Positions 32,338 to 44,548 are shown, counted from the first letter of the stretch. The stretch is 64,000 bases of DNA from Aedes albopictus (GCF_035046485.1 NC_085137.1:374976706-375040705), one strand, 5' to 3'. Numbers and translations: made by a program. The notes: generated by a model from the letters alone, not told the origin.

Positions 32338-32643
32338 AACATTACCAACCGTATAGCCGAGGCGGTAAACGCACGGGTATTCAGCATGACCATGCTGAGG
32401 GTGACGGGTTCGATTCCCGGTCGGTCCAGGATCTTTTCGTAAAGGAAATTTCCTTGACTTCCTTGGGCATAGAGTATCTTCGTGCCTGCCACACGATATA
32501 CGCATGCAAAATGGTCATTGGTAGAGGAAGCTCTCAGTTAATAACTGTGGAAGTGCTCATAGAACACTAAGCTGAGAAGCAGGCTTTGTCCCAATGAGGA
32601 CGTTACGCCAAGAAGAGAGAGAGAGAGAACATTACCAACCGTA
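32338..32643 (+). mobile_element. Feilai-like tRNA-derived SINE with 16-bp target duplication
   Basis: The SINE body is 32354-32627. An A box, TAGCCGAGGCGG, starts at 32354 and a perfect B box, GGTTCGATTCC, lies near 32408-32418, as in an RNA polymerase III promoter. The body ends with AATGAGGACGTTACGCC and a GA-run. AACATTACCAACCGTA occurs at 32338-32353 and again at 32628-32643, an exact target duplication. Layout and tail resemble the Feilai SINE of Ae. aegypti. The intact duplication implies a fairly recent insertion. It is not a tRNA gene: no tRNA 3' half is present. Confidence 0.88.
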
Positions 32644-32950
32644 ATGATTGTATCTATTTTGTTTATTCAGCGTTAATCACAATTATGTTAAAACTGAATC
32701 AACAAATCTTCACCACAACACTCGATTCGTGGCTGCAGTCCTTATCTTCGACCGCGTCCCACATTTGCCTTCACAAGGTTCATTATGTATCATTTTTTAG
32801 TGCAGCAGGCTAGCATTGCAAGTGTATATATGAAATTGTATACTCCATGAAAGATTGGATGTCCTAAATTATCACATATATTGCATACAGTGACCCTTGA
32901 GAGTTAAAAGGTTCAAGGATCTTATTTGGTTGTGTAACGTTACTATCTAA
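32644..32950. other. No gene seen between SINE and tandem repeat
   Basis: AT-rich DNA with no paired ends. From about 32850 it begins to resemble diverged units of the ~300-bp repeat downstream. Confidence 0.35.
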
Positions 32951-32959
32951 AACGAAATC

Positions 32960-34200
32960 ACCTCATGTTACAGTAGTTGATTTAATAAAACTAAGCTCTA
33001 TAACAGTAAGGAAGGCCCATAATATCCCAAAAATGTATAACAACGCTTATTGTTCTTCGAACTACTTTGGTAATTACCGTGGATGTAACACTACTTAACG
33101 TACCGACAAAAGCTATCATTAAAAGCGTAGAACTGAAGCTATGGTCTTCGTAATAGTTTGGTTGATATGGAATATTTCAAAACTATCTTCGAATGACTCA
33201 TGAAATGCCAGGGAGATTATAGAATCCAGTTGGATGTGTAATGGTATAGCCCACTGTGAGAATAACTACTGTTACTGCCAAGAGTTTAACTTCAGGACAT
33301 GTTGGACGACCCGTAATGTCCCAAAGGTTCATAATGATATATAGTAGACTTCAGGTTGGTTCAGTAACCGCGATTGATTATGCAACATTACTCAATATAT
33401 CAGATATGGCTATTGTTACGAGTGTTGACCTAAAGTTTTGAACTCCAAGGCAGTTTGGCTGACCTGGGATATACCTTTAGTGTCTCTAAATGACATTTGA
33501 GAATATCAGCTTCACAGAACCCAGCAAATTAAGCAATGCTTTCATTTATAATAAAACCACAAAGTTATTCTTGTAGACTTGAAGGACTTCATTATAGGAC
33601 AGTTTGGACAACCCTGAATGTCCCAAAGGTTTATAATAACATCAGGTGAACTTCAGATTAGTCCAATTCCCATGGTTAAATATGCAACGTTACTCAGTAT
33701 AGCAGATATGGTTGCTGTTACGAATGTAGACCTGGAGTTCTGAACTCCAAGGTAGTTTGGCTGACCTGGAATATCCCTATAGTGTATCTTAATGACATTT
33801 GAGATTTCAAGAGCTTCGTGGATCTCACCAGTTTATGTTATGCTATTTTTTATGGCGAAAACACATAAAGTTATTCTTGTAGATTTGAAGGATTGCATTG
33901 TAGGACGGTTTGGACAATCCTGAATGTCTCAATGGTTTCAAATAATACCAAGTAGACTTCAGATTGGTCCAGTAACTGCGGTTGAATACAACGTTACTCA
34001 GAATAACATATATGGCTACTGTTACGAGTGAACCTGAAGTTCTGAACTCCAAGATAGATTCACTGACCTAGATATATCTTTATAGTGTCTCTTAATGACA
34101 TTTGAGATTTCAACAGGTCTCTGTAGATTATATAATTCAACGGGTCCCTGTAGATTATATAATGCTATTATTTATGGCGAGAACAAATAAAGTTATTCAT
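32960..34200. repeat. ~300-bp tandem repeat, about four units
   Basis: The word AATGTCCCAAAGGTT or a variant recurs at about 33021, 33315, 33617 and 33923, spacings of 294, 302 and 306 bp. Shared words across units include GTAGACTTCAG, CAACGTTACTCA, TGAACTCCAAGGTAGTTTGG and ATGACATTTGAGA. The fourth unit is interrupted by the element at 34204-35836, and unit sequence resumes at about 35839 (TTTGTAGGACTTTACTAC). Confidence 0.8.
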
Positions 34201-34203
34201 GTA

Positions 34204-35836
34204 CCGTAAAACGGGGTATCTTTGATAATGCGGGTAACTTTGATAGTGCGGCAGGCATTGTGTAATTTATCTTATTACTATGATTCCTTCAACCAGTTAA
34301 GAAAAAGGTAAACGTAAATCAATTCTATACATATGAAAGTTCATCTTAGACGTATTTTCATTAAAATCTAGTTTATATACAACTTGTTGGACAAAAAATA
34401 AAAATTGTTGATATTTTTGTCATTTATCAACCCCTTCAAACAATCTGCTATACGACTTCGTTACAACTATTTTTTCAATGAATGGACTCTTGTTCTCGAT
34501 AGATTCATCATAGTAGATTCCAAATCTGGCCTTGAATCTCTTAACGAAGTGTGTTTCTACGAAATGGAAGCAATTTTGTAAATTGGGATATTAATCTCCA
34601 TACATTGATAAACGCCTAAAAGTATGCAATGCCCTTGTAATTTCATATAGATAAATGTGTGTTGTTCAAAATTTATTAATAAAACATTAAAAAACTACCC
34701 AAAAAAAAAGAAAACTAACCACGAATAGCATAGAATCATATGTTGATGTACCGTTAAGCATTTAGTATTACAACGATAATGATTTTTGATAGCTAAATTT
34801 ATTGTGCTTTGCACTCAATACTCCACAAACTCATTTTTATATGTAGAATTTAGTAAAAAATCAATGTTTTGCTATGAAATTATGTAGGAATATTGTGGCA
34901 TGACCCATGTTTGCTTTAGTGCTTATCAAATATCCTGTCACAATTGAGATGCGATGGACATTGGTTGATGTAGCACTTGATCCCAACTAGGCTCAACTCG
35001 TTTTATGAAGTCGATTACCCTGTTCGGATTAAATTGCCAAATTTCCAAGGGCTCCAATAACCCTTTCCCTAATATTGACGACCTTAAATTATATAGTACT
35101 CCACATTTGCATAGAATGTGTTTTGTTCTTTGCTGTGCATGCATCGCTCCTGTAAGGGGTGAGTAAGGCAGCATAATCGATCGCGTTCGCTATTGTCTCG
35201 AGTGAAAACCAAAACAATAGATGCGCGGGTGTTTAGTGTTCAGTATTGTGTTGTTCTTTGCTAAGTATTGTGTTGTTCTTTACAGAGAAGAACATTAATC
35301 AAGACAATTAGATGATCGGCATTGAACCACACAAAAACCCCACGACAATTGGTGAGATCTTTCCAATATTATTTATTTATAAATAATTCTACTTCAGTAT
35401 ATTTACTTTATAACTGCATATAAGTTGAAAATTCGCTATTTTCAACATCCTTTCATCTATTGGAAGATGCTTCAGTTCTGGGCTCTTTCTAAGTTGATGA
35501 AGGGATTTATAAATGCTTGCAAGGACTTGGCCAGGTGTGTGGAGCTGAGTGAATCTATGGCATTGTAGATAGTAGCGACATCAGCAATGTCAATGGAAAT
35601 ATTCAACTTTGCAACTCCATCCAAGATTTGTGCAAGTATTCATGCTATGCTATGCTATGCTATATGAAAAACTAAAAGTTATCCAAAATATTTCAGATTA
35701 TCGAATCTTTTAATTGCAATTGATAACTGATGCCCCAGTACTTGTTATAAAAATATAAAATTCGGGGAAATACTGTTACATGTAAAAATATTGAGAAAAT
35801 TCGCTGAAAAACTATCAAAGTTACCCCATTTTACGG
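34204..35836. mobile_element. TA-flanked TIR element, 1633 bp (CCGTAAAACGGGGTA ends)
   Basis: The left end CCGTAAAACGGGGTATCTTT and the inverted right end CCGTAAAATGGGGTAACTTT are flanked by TA at 34202-34203 and 35837-35838. It interrupts the ~300-bp tandem repeat, which continues on both sides. There is no intact transposase. A small decayed coding fragment (34938-35174) and a duplicated TATTGTGTTGTTCTTT word (about 35244 and 35266) lie inside. Confidence 0.78.
34938..35174 (-). pseudogene. Possible non-LTR ORF2 C-terminal fragment
   Basis: A 78-residue frame contains HILCKCGVLYNLR, then LGKGLLEPLEIWQ and VIDFIKRV. This resembles the zinc-knuckle tail (H-x3-C region, then LGxxxLxPxE and a final helix) that follows RNase H in several mosquito non-LTR elements. 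There is no RT or RNase H nearby, so it would be an isolated fragment carried in the surrounding TA element. The resemblance is by eye. Confidence 0.35.
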
Positions 35837-36187
35837 TACATTTGTAGGACTTTACTACAGGACAGTTTGGAACACCTAGAACATCCCAGAATATAAAACA
35901 TATTTTGATATTCTTAACAATGATTAAATGAATACATTTGAACGTAACCCATATCCGAATTCAGCTTTTAAAACAACTGGTATGACAATTAGTTCATTTC
36001 TCTAAACTTAATGTTGTTCAGAATGTTCTAGGTTGTCAGTGAAGTCTCAAATACAAATATTCCCATTTTTCCTTAATAGAGGAACCAATTTTCAACAACT
36101 TTGCCGAAAACAGTATTCTGTTTTATTGAATGTGTGAATTTATACAGCCGATTCCATGTTGGGGTCATATATGACCACTCCGGCTCC

Positions 36188-36300
36188 AAAGGGTTAAGTT
36201 AACGACCCCGCCGCCGATTGTGTGCTATGCACTCCACGTCTTGTATCAACCAATTCTGCAGTGTTGTTGTCCGGCATACTCATAATATACCCTGTCCACC
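36188..36300 (-). pseudogene. Possible RTE/R-type ORF2 C-terminal fragment
   Basis: Read on the minus strand, one frame gives WWTGYIMSMPDNNTAELVDT, resembling the WxGHIxRMPDNxxA motif near the end of some non-LTR reverse-transcriptase proteins. It is short and ends in altered sequence. Low certainty. Confidence 0.3.
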
Positions 36301-36489
36301 ACATCAATCCAGTTTTAGCCACCTGCAGGGCCACATACCGTCTCCCTGCATACCCGGGTAGAGCGAAATGGCTAATGAGTGGATAACTGACAGTGAGGAA
36401 GATTACAAGTGATATCTGTCAAAGGATAAGCGAAGTAGGACGGAATTAAGAGGTACAAACTGATCACACTCATTCGAAAAATGGGCAAA

Positions 36490-37925
36490 TTTTACAATTG
36501 AAATAGAATGTTCCCAAAGGGATTCTAAAGGAAATTTCTTCAAGAATTGTTACATAACTGAATGCTTGTATTCTTTCATGTATTTCTTCACACGTTTCTG
36601 AGGGGATCCTCCAGAAATACTATCAGAATTTTCCAAGCGATTTAATTTGGGATTTCTGCGAAAATTCTCCTAGAAATTTCTCTACAAATTCATCTAGGAA
36701 TTTTTCAAGAAATTTCTCCAAATTCTTCAAAAGATGAAATTCTAGGAGATTTTTTTTACAATTATTCTAGGATTCTTTCAGTAACGGAGGAGTTACTTTT
36801 TTCCTTTAAGTTTTATCTTATCTGTTTTTTTTTTCAAGAATCTCGCAACAATTCCTGAAATTCTACAAGAGTTATTGCGAGATTTCTAAAATCTATTCCT
36901 CAACATTTTTCATGAAACTTCTCTATGAATACCTGCAAAGGGTTCTCCAGTACTTTTGAATGAATCTCTGAAGAAGTATCCAAAGAAATTCTAGAGCAAT
37001 TTTGAAAGGAGCCCCAGGAGGAACGTCTTAAGATCTCCCTGGAGAAACTTCTCCGGAAATTTCTAGAAAAAAAAATGAGCGGTTTATAGGTAAACTTCTG
37101 GTGTCTGCAAATATGCCCAGAAAAAACTCTTGATATATTTCAAAAGGAATTTTCGTAGATTTTTCTAGAAAACATTTCCAAAAAAATTTCTTCAAACATC
37201 CATGGAGAAGTTATTGAAGTTATCTTTAGAGGCAATGCCGGATAAGTTTTTGGGGCATAGATCGAGGAATATCTGGAGGAAATCCTAAACTCTTGCAGAA
37301 ATCTCTAAACCAGTCACTGACTGAAAACCTGAATGTAATAATTCAAGTACCTCTAAAAGAATTTCTGCAGGATTTTCTGAATAAATTTATAGACAAAATT
37401 ATGTGAAAATTTTCAATGAAACCCCTATAGCAATTTTAAACACATGTCTGGTTAAATTGCTGCAGAAATACTTGAACGAAGATCTGAAAGAATATTTGAA
37501 AAATTGTCTGAAGAAAACAATGAAAGAATTTATTAAAGGTTGTTTGAAAAAAATTGTAAAGAAATCCCTGTAGAAAATAGTAAAGGAATCCCTGGAGAAA
37601 TTTTCGATGAATATTTAAACGAATCTCTAGAATAATTTCCATAGTAATTTCTGGAAGGAAGCATAGAAATCTAACTAAAACATTCCTTGGAATGGGAATA
37701 ACTGAAAGCTAAATTTCAGGAAGCTATAGTAGATTTTAGACCCTAATTCTTGAGTAATTTCTGAAACAAACCATGGATTAATTTTGCAAGAAATCCATAG
37801 AAGATTTCCTTGAACTTGCAATCCTTGAATAATTTCATGGATGAATCTCATAAGTGTTTTTTGAAATAATATCGCCAGAGAGATTTCTAAAAGAATTGGA
37901 ATGAGTGTAATCGGTGTACTGTCGT
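36490..37925 (+). repeat. 12-bp-period degenerate array, block A1
   Basis: The block divides into successive 12-mers: for example, near 36960 GAATGAATCTCT, GAAGAAGTATCC, AAAGAAATTCTA and GAGCAATTTTGA follow one another. The consensus is close to GAAGGAATTTCT, with the purine-rich half first on the plus strand. Substitutions are many but the 12-bp phase holds over long runs. Because 12 is a multiple of three, frames translate as four-residue repeats (such as KEFL/EESL), giving accidental ORFs of 60-85 aa. Confidence 0.85.
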
Positions 37926-37929
37926 GCAA

Positions 37930-38056
37930 GGTGACATTGGGCTACTATTCCGCACGTTTAGAATACTATGGGAATGCATACACCGTTGGATTCTCTGACT
38001 TATATTGAATACGTGGGATCGATGGACCAATGTCACCCTCTAGGCCCAATGTCACC
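37930..38056. mobile_element. Short MITE (GGTGACATTGGGC ends) in the 12-bp array
   Basis: GGTGACATTGGGC at 37931 is matched inverted by GCCCAATGTCACC near 38043-38055. The 12-bp phase stops just before it; about 100 bp of further non-array sequence follows before the array resumes near 38158. No ORF. Confidence 0.5.
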
Positions 38057-38157
38057 CCAAACGACGGTATCAGGTATCAGTAGGTCGGCTTCAGAGGCAC
38101 GTTTTCCTCCATATGGGAAATTTGTGCCATATGAAAAGTGGGTACCATATCTAAAGT

Positions 38158-38535
38158 AATCCCTGGAACAATTTCAGAAGGATTATTTAAATGAATATCT
38201 GAAGAAGTTTGTGGAAGATTTTTTGAGAAATCTTATCACAAATTTCAGGAGATAGCTATGATTATTTAAGAGAATCGTTCAATGCAATTCTCAAGAAATT
38301 CGTAAATAATTTTCTGAAACAATTCTCGAACGGATCCCTAAAAAAAATCTATGAAGGATGTTTTAGGAAAACCCATGAATGCTTTTATAGAGATACTTCT
38401 GGAGGGTTTCCTAACGAAACTTTCATAGGAGTTTCTGAAGCGATGCAAGGAAGATTTTCTAAAGAATTTTGAAAAGAAATCCGTGATAGAATTTTCCTGA
38501 ATCAAAGGAACAATTCCAGACAAATCTCCGCTTCA
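38158..38535 (+). repeat. 12-bp-period degenerate array, block A2
   Basis: Continues block A1 in the same orientation, with 12-mers such as GAACAATTTCAG, AAGGATTATTTA and AATGAATATCTG. It ends at about 38535 in AT-rich DNA. Confidence 0.75.
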
Positions 38536-40910
38536 AAATAATTAAGCTTTATTTTACAAGATTAGGAGGGCAAACAAAAATTAAAATATGTATCACGAAG
38601 GAAGTTTTTCATTTGTGGGTGCAACAGTATTGAAAAATCAAGGATATTCCCTGGAAGAAATATTCCGAATTCCCTAATCCAAAAAAGAACTTTTTGACAC
38701 CTACGAGGGATTCCAAATTTCGCTGAGAAGCTATTTTCTAACTAGTATGGAAGCACAACAATAAAAATAAAACTTGTTTTTTTTTTGTGCTCATACTGAG
38801 AGTTATTTTTTTACCTCAAGGGCTCGGTACCCCGTGAGTAACTTGGAGCAACCTCGATAACAGCACTGCGTTTTTCTCCATATGTTTACCATAAATATAC
38901 GATCCTACTTTTGGGAGGCTGGCCGTTTGGGGTACATGCCGTATAAATACTGAGCGGATATAGATTAACCCAGCCCGTCAATTCTTATGCCAACAAATAA
39001 TGCATCCAGTTGTTCCATCACGGAGGCCTCCATGAAACTCCACAATGGAATTTGTACAGTATATTTTGTTTTCAAGGAGTTGCAACAAAACTCCTAGAAA
39101 TCTCAAAAAGTTTGCAAGAAAAATTCCTACCGCATGCAATAAATACTAATGCAAAATACAAATTTAGAAAATAGAATCTTAATTTACATCTGTAATTTCT
39201 GTTTTCAAAATGAATGCATGTTGTGAAGGACCATATAATGCTGATCAAATATAGCATACGGTTTAGAATAACGTCTTTTTCTACTTGTTTTTATAAGCCT
39301 AGCAGAAAATTGCCACTTGTTCTAGCACGCAAGGCAAATGTTCGAAAAGTGTTTCATGCCAAGGTAGCATTATTTAGTTCAAAAGGTTAATTTTTTAGTT
39401 TCTATCCCTGGTATTATACCAAATGGATAGATAAAGAGCTAAACAATTCTGTTTCAGTGGTGATATGGCAACATATTTGCAAGTAAAGCCAACTTAGGCT
39501 TGTTTTATCAAACTTTCCTTTGTATTGAGTTATACATCATAAAAACAAATTTAGAACAATAACGATACAAAGATGTGTTCGAAGTGATTATGGCGTGAAT
39601 CAACAAGATATTTTTTTATTTCTATTACATTTATTAATTATTACCTTAAGGCAGTGTATTTTTTAATGTTACAAAACATATATTAAATAGCAAGTGGCCA
39701 GAAATTGAAGATCGACACATCACAATGGTCCACGAACCAGATTTACGAGGAAAGATGCATTCAGCGCCTTCAAATGATTTTCTAGATTAATACGGTCTTC
39801 TAAAAAGTTGTTCCTAAGAATAAGGCCCTCTTTTCAAAATACATGAAAATTAGGGTGGTCCATATTTTCAATGAAATTGGGAACCAACCTTTTTTATTTG
39901 TAAGAATAACTATATACCTTCTTCGGGATAGTTGTAGATCTATCAATTTTGAGCAACTTTGCAGAAGACTTTTTTATGTAGCTTTAAAGGTGACCGATCT
40001 AGAGGTATTTTTCTGAATAAGCTTAGGGTGGTTCAAGAAAAACCGGTTTTCTGGCGTTAACTTTTTCATTTTCGATTTTTCATCAAAGTCGCCCAAGAAA
40101 CACTTGTAGAGTATTTGAAGACGCGTCGTTTCGCGCGCTGAGATGGTCGTTATCTCTTTTGGTTAAAAAGTTACAGGCTTTTTTCTAAAAAATCACTAGA
40201 CTTTTAAAAAGTTTCAATTTAATATCAGTGCTAAAAAATGAGCCCCAAGCTGAAGATTCCTCAGTTTAGCGAAGTTTTTTCCACACTGTGCGCAAAACAT
40301 CAGGATGCAGTCATGCTACTTTAAAACAATAAATCTCCTTAAAACTGGTAAATTTACGTTTTTGTTCAATCTTTGTTTTATGTTGTACAAGATAAAATGG
40401 CTTCTTACTTCACTAATACACAATCTTATTATTATTCTATTATGTTCATAAATGCTACTAGCAATGGTGAGGACAGGAACCCAATTGGTTTCAACTTAAA
40501 ATTATTACTTGATGAAAATGAGACAGAACATCAATGAAAAGGTTTGCGTGCCGGTTGAAATGTACTTGCGGCACATAACCGGTTTGCGGAGGAGGATGAA
40601 GGACAGTTTATCTCAAAACATTTTCTGAATTTGATCAGTGTTATGCGGCCTTTCAATATATACATTTACTTAAAAATCCCATTTACAGAAGTGAAATGAA
40701 TTCAATATGATTTTGTATGAGAACTTATTAGACACGGCGGTGTAGATTATTCCTTAGAATCCCTCCATGCACAATATAAAAATTATTAAAGAATTTACTT
40801 TCATGATTTTATTAGAATTCTCAGTTTTCCGGAAAATTTTACTAGAGATGTCTTGGGAAATTCATCTGTAAGTTATCAATCATCGATTGGAAGAAGGAAG
40901 TAGTAATAAC
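38536..40910. other. No gene seen; AT-rich DNA with faint MITE words
   Basis: No convincing frame. TTAGGGTGGTCCAT at about 39852 and TTAGGGTGGTTCAA at about 40023 resemble the left end of the TA element at 61091. They may mark diverged one-ended relatives. At about 39300 and 39690 AATTGCCACTTG and its near-inverse suggest another old MITE. These are suggestions only. Confidence 0.35.
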
Positions 40911-40913
40911 ATA

Positions 40914-41296
40914 CAGGGGATTGACAAAATGATCGAGACAGGCAAAATTTTCACTTTTTCAAAAATGGTCAAATAGCTGTAACTTTTTGAAATATGCATA
41001 AAAAACTGAAATTTTTACTGTAAGTTGATCAACTAGTTGTGTATAATTTTGGGAATCCAAATTTGGGAAAGATCGGGCTATTCTACATGAAGTAAGAAAG
41101 ATTCTAGAGAAAGTCGTAATTATCCGATAGTCAACTGAGTGTAGAATTAGCATTTAAGTTAAAATACACATTAATAAAAACTTAAAAAAAACGATAGTCA
41201 ACTTTGAGCTGTTATATCTCCGGACTCAAAAAACCGAATGCAATGAAATGTTGAGCGTTAATGAAAAGTGAAAATTTTGCCCGATCATTTTGTCTA
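40914..41296. mobile_element. MITE with ACAAAATGATCG inverted ends
   Basis: TACAGGGGATTGACAAAATG followed by ATCGAGACAGGCAAAATTTT stands at the left. The right side finishes AAAATTTTGCCCGATCATTT then TGTC, the inverse of the inner part. The outermost bases of the right end appear lost. A diverged left end of the same family is at 878. Non-coding. Confidence 0.6.
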
Positions 41297-41308
41297 AAAA
41301 AGACAATT

Positions 41309-41497
41309 ACACCGTCTTCGACCTTGCGGCCTTTACAGACTGAACAATACTAACATTTGACAACGGACAACACATATAACACCCAGTGGCCCAATGGAGA
41401 ATTTTTCGTTTGACGAAAAGTTTTCCCCGACTGGAGCGGGAATCGAACCCACACTCCGATGCTTACGAGACACCTAAACGACTGACTGACTGACTGT
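41309..41497 (-). mobile_element. tRNA-derived SINE, copy 1 of a second family
   Basis: On the minus strand a perfect B box, GGTTCGATTCC, lies near 41440-41450, preceded by GTCGTTTAGGTGTCTCG and TAAGC. The body ends ACGGTGT at 41309. The A-box part is truncated or absent at the 5' side, where a (CAGT)n run replaces it. A second, interrupted copy is at 50895-52213, sharing CCCAGTGGYCCARTGGAGAA and TTTTCGTTTGACGAAA-type words (given here in plus-strand orientation). Confidence 0.7.
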
Positions 41498-42198
41498 CAA
41501 GCAGTTGCCCAGCTGTCAAAAGGTGATTTCGAAAAATCTCTTCGAAATTGATTTAAGGTACTAAAATAAAGTTCTAAAAATCTGAAAAAAATCAAAGTAG
41601 TTCAGAAAAAGGTGCTCTTTCGTATAAAATCGAAAAATCAATACATTTTTCTTCATTTAAAAACCCAATTTGGCACCCCTCATTTCACCCACCCTAGCTC
41701 CGTCACTGTGTACCGGTTTCGCACCGGTTTGGTTCGATCTCGACCACAACCACTACCGAAAGTGTGCCAAATTGGTCCGAGAACTATAGTAGGTAGGCAT
41801 AATCAAAACTGCCACTACATTACTAAGACCAGTCGATCGGTCTGTCGGTGAGTGTCTGCTGTACGACAGCTGTTCCACCACCGCGATCCGGTGCGGCGCT
41901 TTACTATACTATACCTACATGCTGACGAGGTGGCCGGCCGCCACCACTAGTGAGCATTTAGTATAATACTCTTGTCAGAGCTTATTGGTCTACTTTTTAA
42001 CATATGGCTGTGGTATATGTAGCCCTTACGTCGTCATCGGGGTAGCTCCTCTTATCACTGCTTACGTTCAACCGAACGCAGGCAGCTCCTTCCACAATGC
42101 AACGAGCTTAATCCATTCGTTCTTGCTCTCGCCATAATGCATATGCCGAAGCTACTGATTTGCGTTCGTGTGGTATTCGGAAGGCAGACAATTAAACG
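41498..42198. other. No gene seen; moderately GC-rich unique DNA
   Basis: From about 41690 to 42180 the composition is GC-richer (CACCACCGCGATCC, CGTCGTCATCGG) and free of recognised TE ends. Only one short frame (79 aa) is open, with no motif. It may be host regulatory sequence. Confidence 0.3.
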
Positions 42199-43250
42199 TT
42201 CCATAATAAATACAAAATTTCCCATAAATAATTAGAAAAGTCCCAGTGAAGAAACAGGGGTGTAAGCAGTAATAAATAACAAAAGTTCCATAAACAAATA
42301 GAAAAATGCATAAATAAATCAAAAGTTTCCATAAATAATCGATTTTTGAGCAATTAAAAACGTCAAAAATGCAATGAATAAATCAACTGTTGCAATAAAA
42401 AAAGCCAATTTTCCCACCAAATAACTTCAAATTTTCCATAAATAAATCCGATTTTTCCATAATAAAATAGAAAATTCACAGTAAAAAAATATTGAAAAAG
42501 CAATAAAAAATTCAAAAAATGCAATAAAAAATGACGAAATTACCCATGAAAAACAAATGCAGAAAAGTATGAGACAGTGAAATGCTGAATCGCACTTGTA
42601 TGACTGAACCGACTGAAAAGCTTGCGTAACTATGATTGCAATTTACGGAGCAATTGCTTGCTGTCCGAACTCGCTATCGCTCGTCGGACCTAAAAAAGGG
42701 ATGACATCTATGTTTGCATTATACCGGGCAAATTCTTGAATCTGTGGTTTGCCTAGAACCGAATCGATGCAGTTGCGGTGCATCGGATATCGGAAACTTC
42801 GGCGGCCTTCTGCCGCCTCTGTTCCTCAATCCTCTATGCGGCTTTGCCACATGGTCTATGTAATTTTTGGCTCAAAATGCATTTACGTTTATTGCTCGTT
42901 TTTTGACATTTATTGATTATTTATTTTTTAGTTATTGCACTTTTTGAATTATTTATTGCTTTTTCGATATTTTTTTATTGTGAATTTTCTAATTTATTAT
43001 GGAAAAATCGGATTTATTTATGGAAAATTCGAAGTTTTTTGGTGGGGAAATTGGCTTTTTTTATTGCAACAGTTGAATTATTCATTGCATTTTTGACGTT
43101 TTTAATTGCTCAAAAATAAATTATTTATGGAAACTTTTGATTTATTTATGCACTTTTCTATTTGTTTATGGAACTTTTGTTATTTATTACTGCTTACACC
43201 CCTGTTTCTTCACTGAGACTTTTGGAATTATTTATGACGAATGATCACTT
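42199..43250. mobile_element. Long-TIR element with repeated CATAAATAAAT words, ~1 kb
   Basis: The arms, about 42219-42540 and about 42875-43240, are inverted copies. Matching blocks include AAGAAACAGGGGTGTAAGCA, AAAAGTTCCATAAAC and CCATAAATAAATC. Within each arm the word CCATAAATAAAT or AATGCAATAAAAAA recurs every 20-35 bp, so the arms are themselves degenerate tandem arrays. The middle (about 42560-42870) is GC-richer and non-repetitive. A 68-residue frame in the right arm is a by-product of the repeat. Confidence 0.75.
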
Positions 43251-44391
43251 TCTTATGAGTCGTTTATATTTTAGCCGTATTCGAAAAATAGTTATTCACC
43301 TTTGAGTTTTATAGCCTTTCTCTGACGAAGTTAAGAATATTTATATAAACTGAACTTGTGTACCTTCCTTAAAAACCCCCAGTTAGAAATTGCTGTAAGT
43401 CTTGTGCCTTACAAAGTTAACCATAGTGAAAACATTTAACATTGAACCTACAAACAAAAACTTTATCACTTGGAATGATTTTTTTATATATTTTTTTATT
43501 TTGTTTATTTATTTATTTTTTTTTAATTTATCAAATTTGAAATCAATCATCAAATCAACGAGATTTTTAGCCCTAGGCTAGGTCATCTCGGGACTCAAGC
43601 TTTAATTCCCTTCCAAAAGGAAAAATTCACATTTTATGAGTTTATCTGGAGTGTGACTCGATCCCAGGTCCTCGGCGTGAATTGATTTGTTTTAGTCTGA
43701 CGAACGAATGTTATGTTGGCTCACCTGTTTATTATCTTATCTCGTCAAATAAAATGATTAAGTGTATGATTTCAACTTTAAGAGTTGTTAATCTTCCTTG
43801 ATACTATGTTGGGCGGATATTTCTGCAGCTTCTCGGAATGTTTAAGATGTTTTCATAATTTTTAGTATTAGAATGAATATATAACCTCTCGGTAGAAGAA
43901 GTTGCATGAGATACACAAACAAACAGATCTTTTGTCCCACGTGCTCGACGAGCGCCACATAGGTGATAATCAGTCTACCATACGGGCTCGGATCTTAACC
44001 CATCTGTGTTGTTGAATATTGATATGTCGATTGATGATTTTTTTTTTCACTCTGGAATGTTTCTATTTTGGACAAATCTAATGACGAGGTACTTTTTGTT
44101 TTTAAAAGTTTGCATCGGTATCATGGTACATTTCAAGGCAGTTTTTTCGTTCGAAGCTGAAATTTTTGCAATGAAAATGGTATTTGCAAGAAAAGTTCAC
44201 CTTCATAACTTCGGCAAACAAATCATACAATAAATTGTAGGAATATGCTTCGTGATCGGAAAAGGTCTAAATAGAAGTCATGAATGAAATCAGCGCCCGA
44301 AAAGTGCAAATCAACACACAAGAGAAATGTGTTGTCGTGTGATGTTTGCCATCCCTATATTGACTGTCACCACGTGTTTGACGCGATGTGT
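43251..44391. other. No gene seen; AT-rich spacer
   Basis: AT-rich with T-runs near 43490-43530. TTTTTAGCCCTAGGCTAGG (about 43564) and the neighbouring CATCTCGGGAC have the look of dispersed mosquito repeats. No paired ends or coding frames are supportable. Confidence 0.35.
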
Positions 44392-44548
44392 AAGGCCAGT
44401 AGTACACAGGGTCAAATATTTGACAAAGAAAGAACTCAAGAAACAACATCAGTTTGACACTAATGAAAATTTGATCGAGTCAAACAAGATGTTTGAGCAT
44501 TGGTTTCTTTTCGGACAAATATTTGACCCTGTGTACTAGCAGCTTAAG
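44392..44548. mobile_element. MITE with GTACACAGGGTCAAATATTTG ends
   Basis: AGTACACAGGGTCAAATATT at 44400 pairs with AATATTTGACCCTGTGTACT ending at about 44540. The outer bases (TAAGGCC / AGCTTAA) are a looser extension. About 155 bp, non-coding. Confidence 0.7.

Noticed and set aside
32354..32430. tRNA gene (A and B boxes present)
   Set aside because: There is no cloverleaf 3' half; the boxes belong to a SINE with target duplications. The same holds for 58204-58280 and the minus-strand copies near 41440 and 52150.
31100..34200. CRISPR-like array
   Set aside because: The repeats are 150 and 300 bp with no constant spacers, in an animal genome; they are satellite-type repeats.
42913..43119. 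Membrane protein-like frame (Phe/Leu/Ile-rich, 68 aa)
   Set aside because: It is the translation of the T-rich right TIR arm of the 42199-43250 element.
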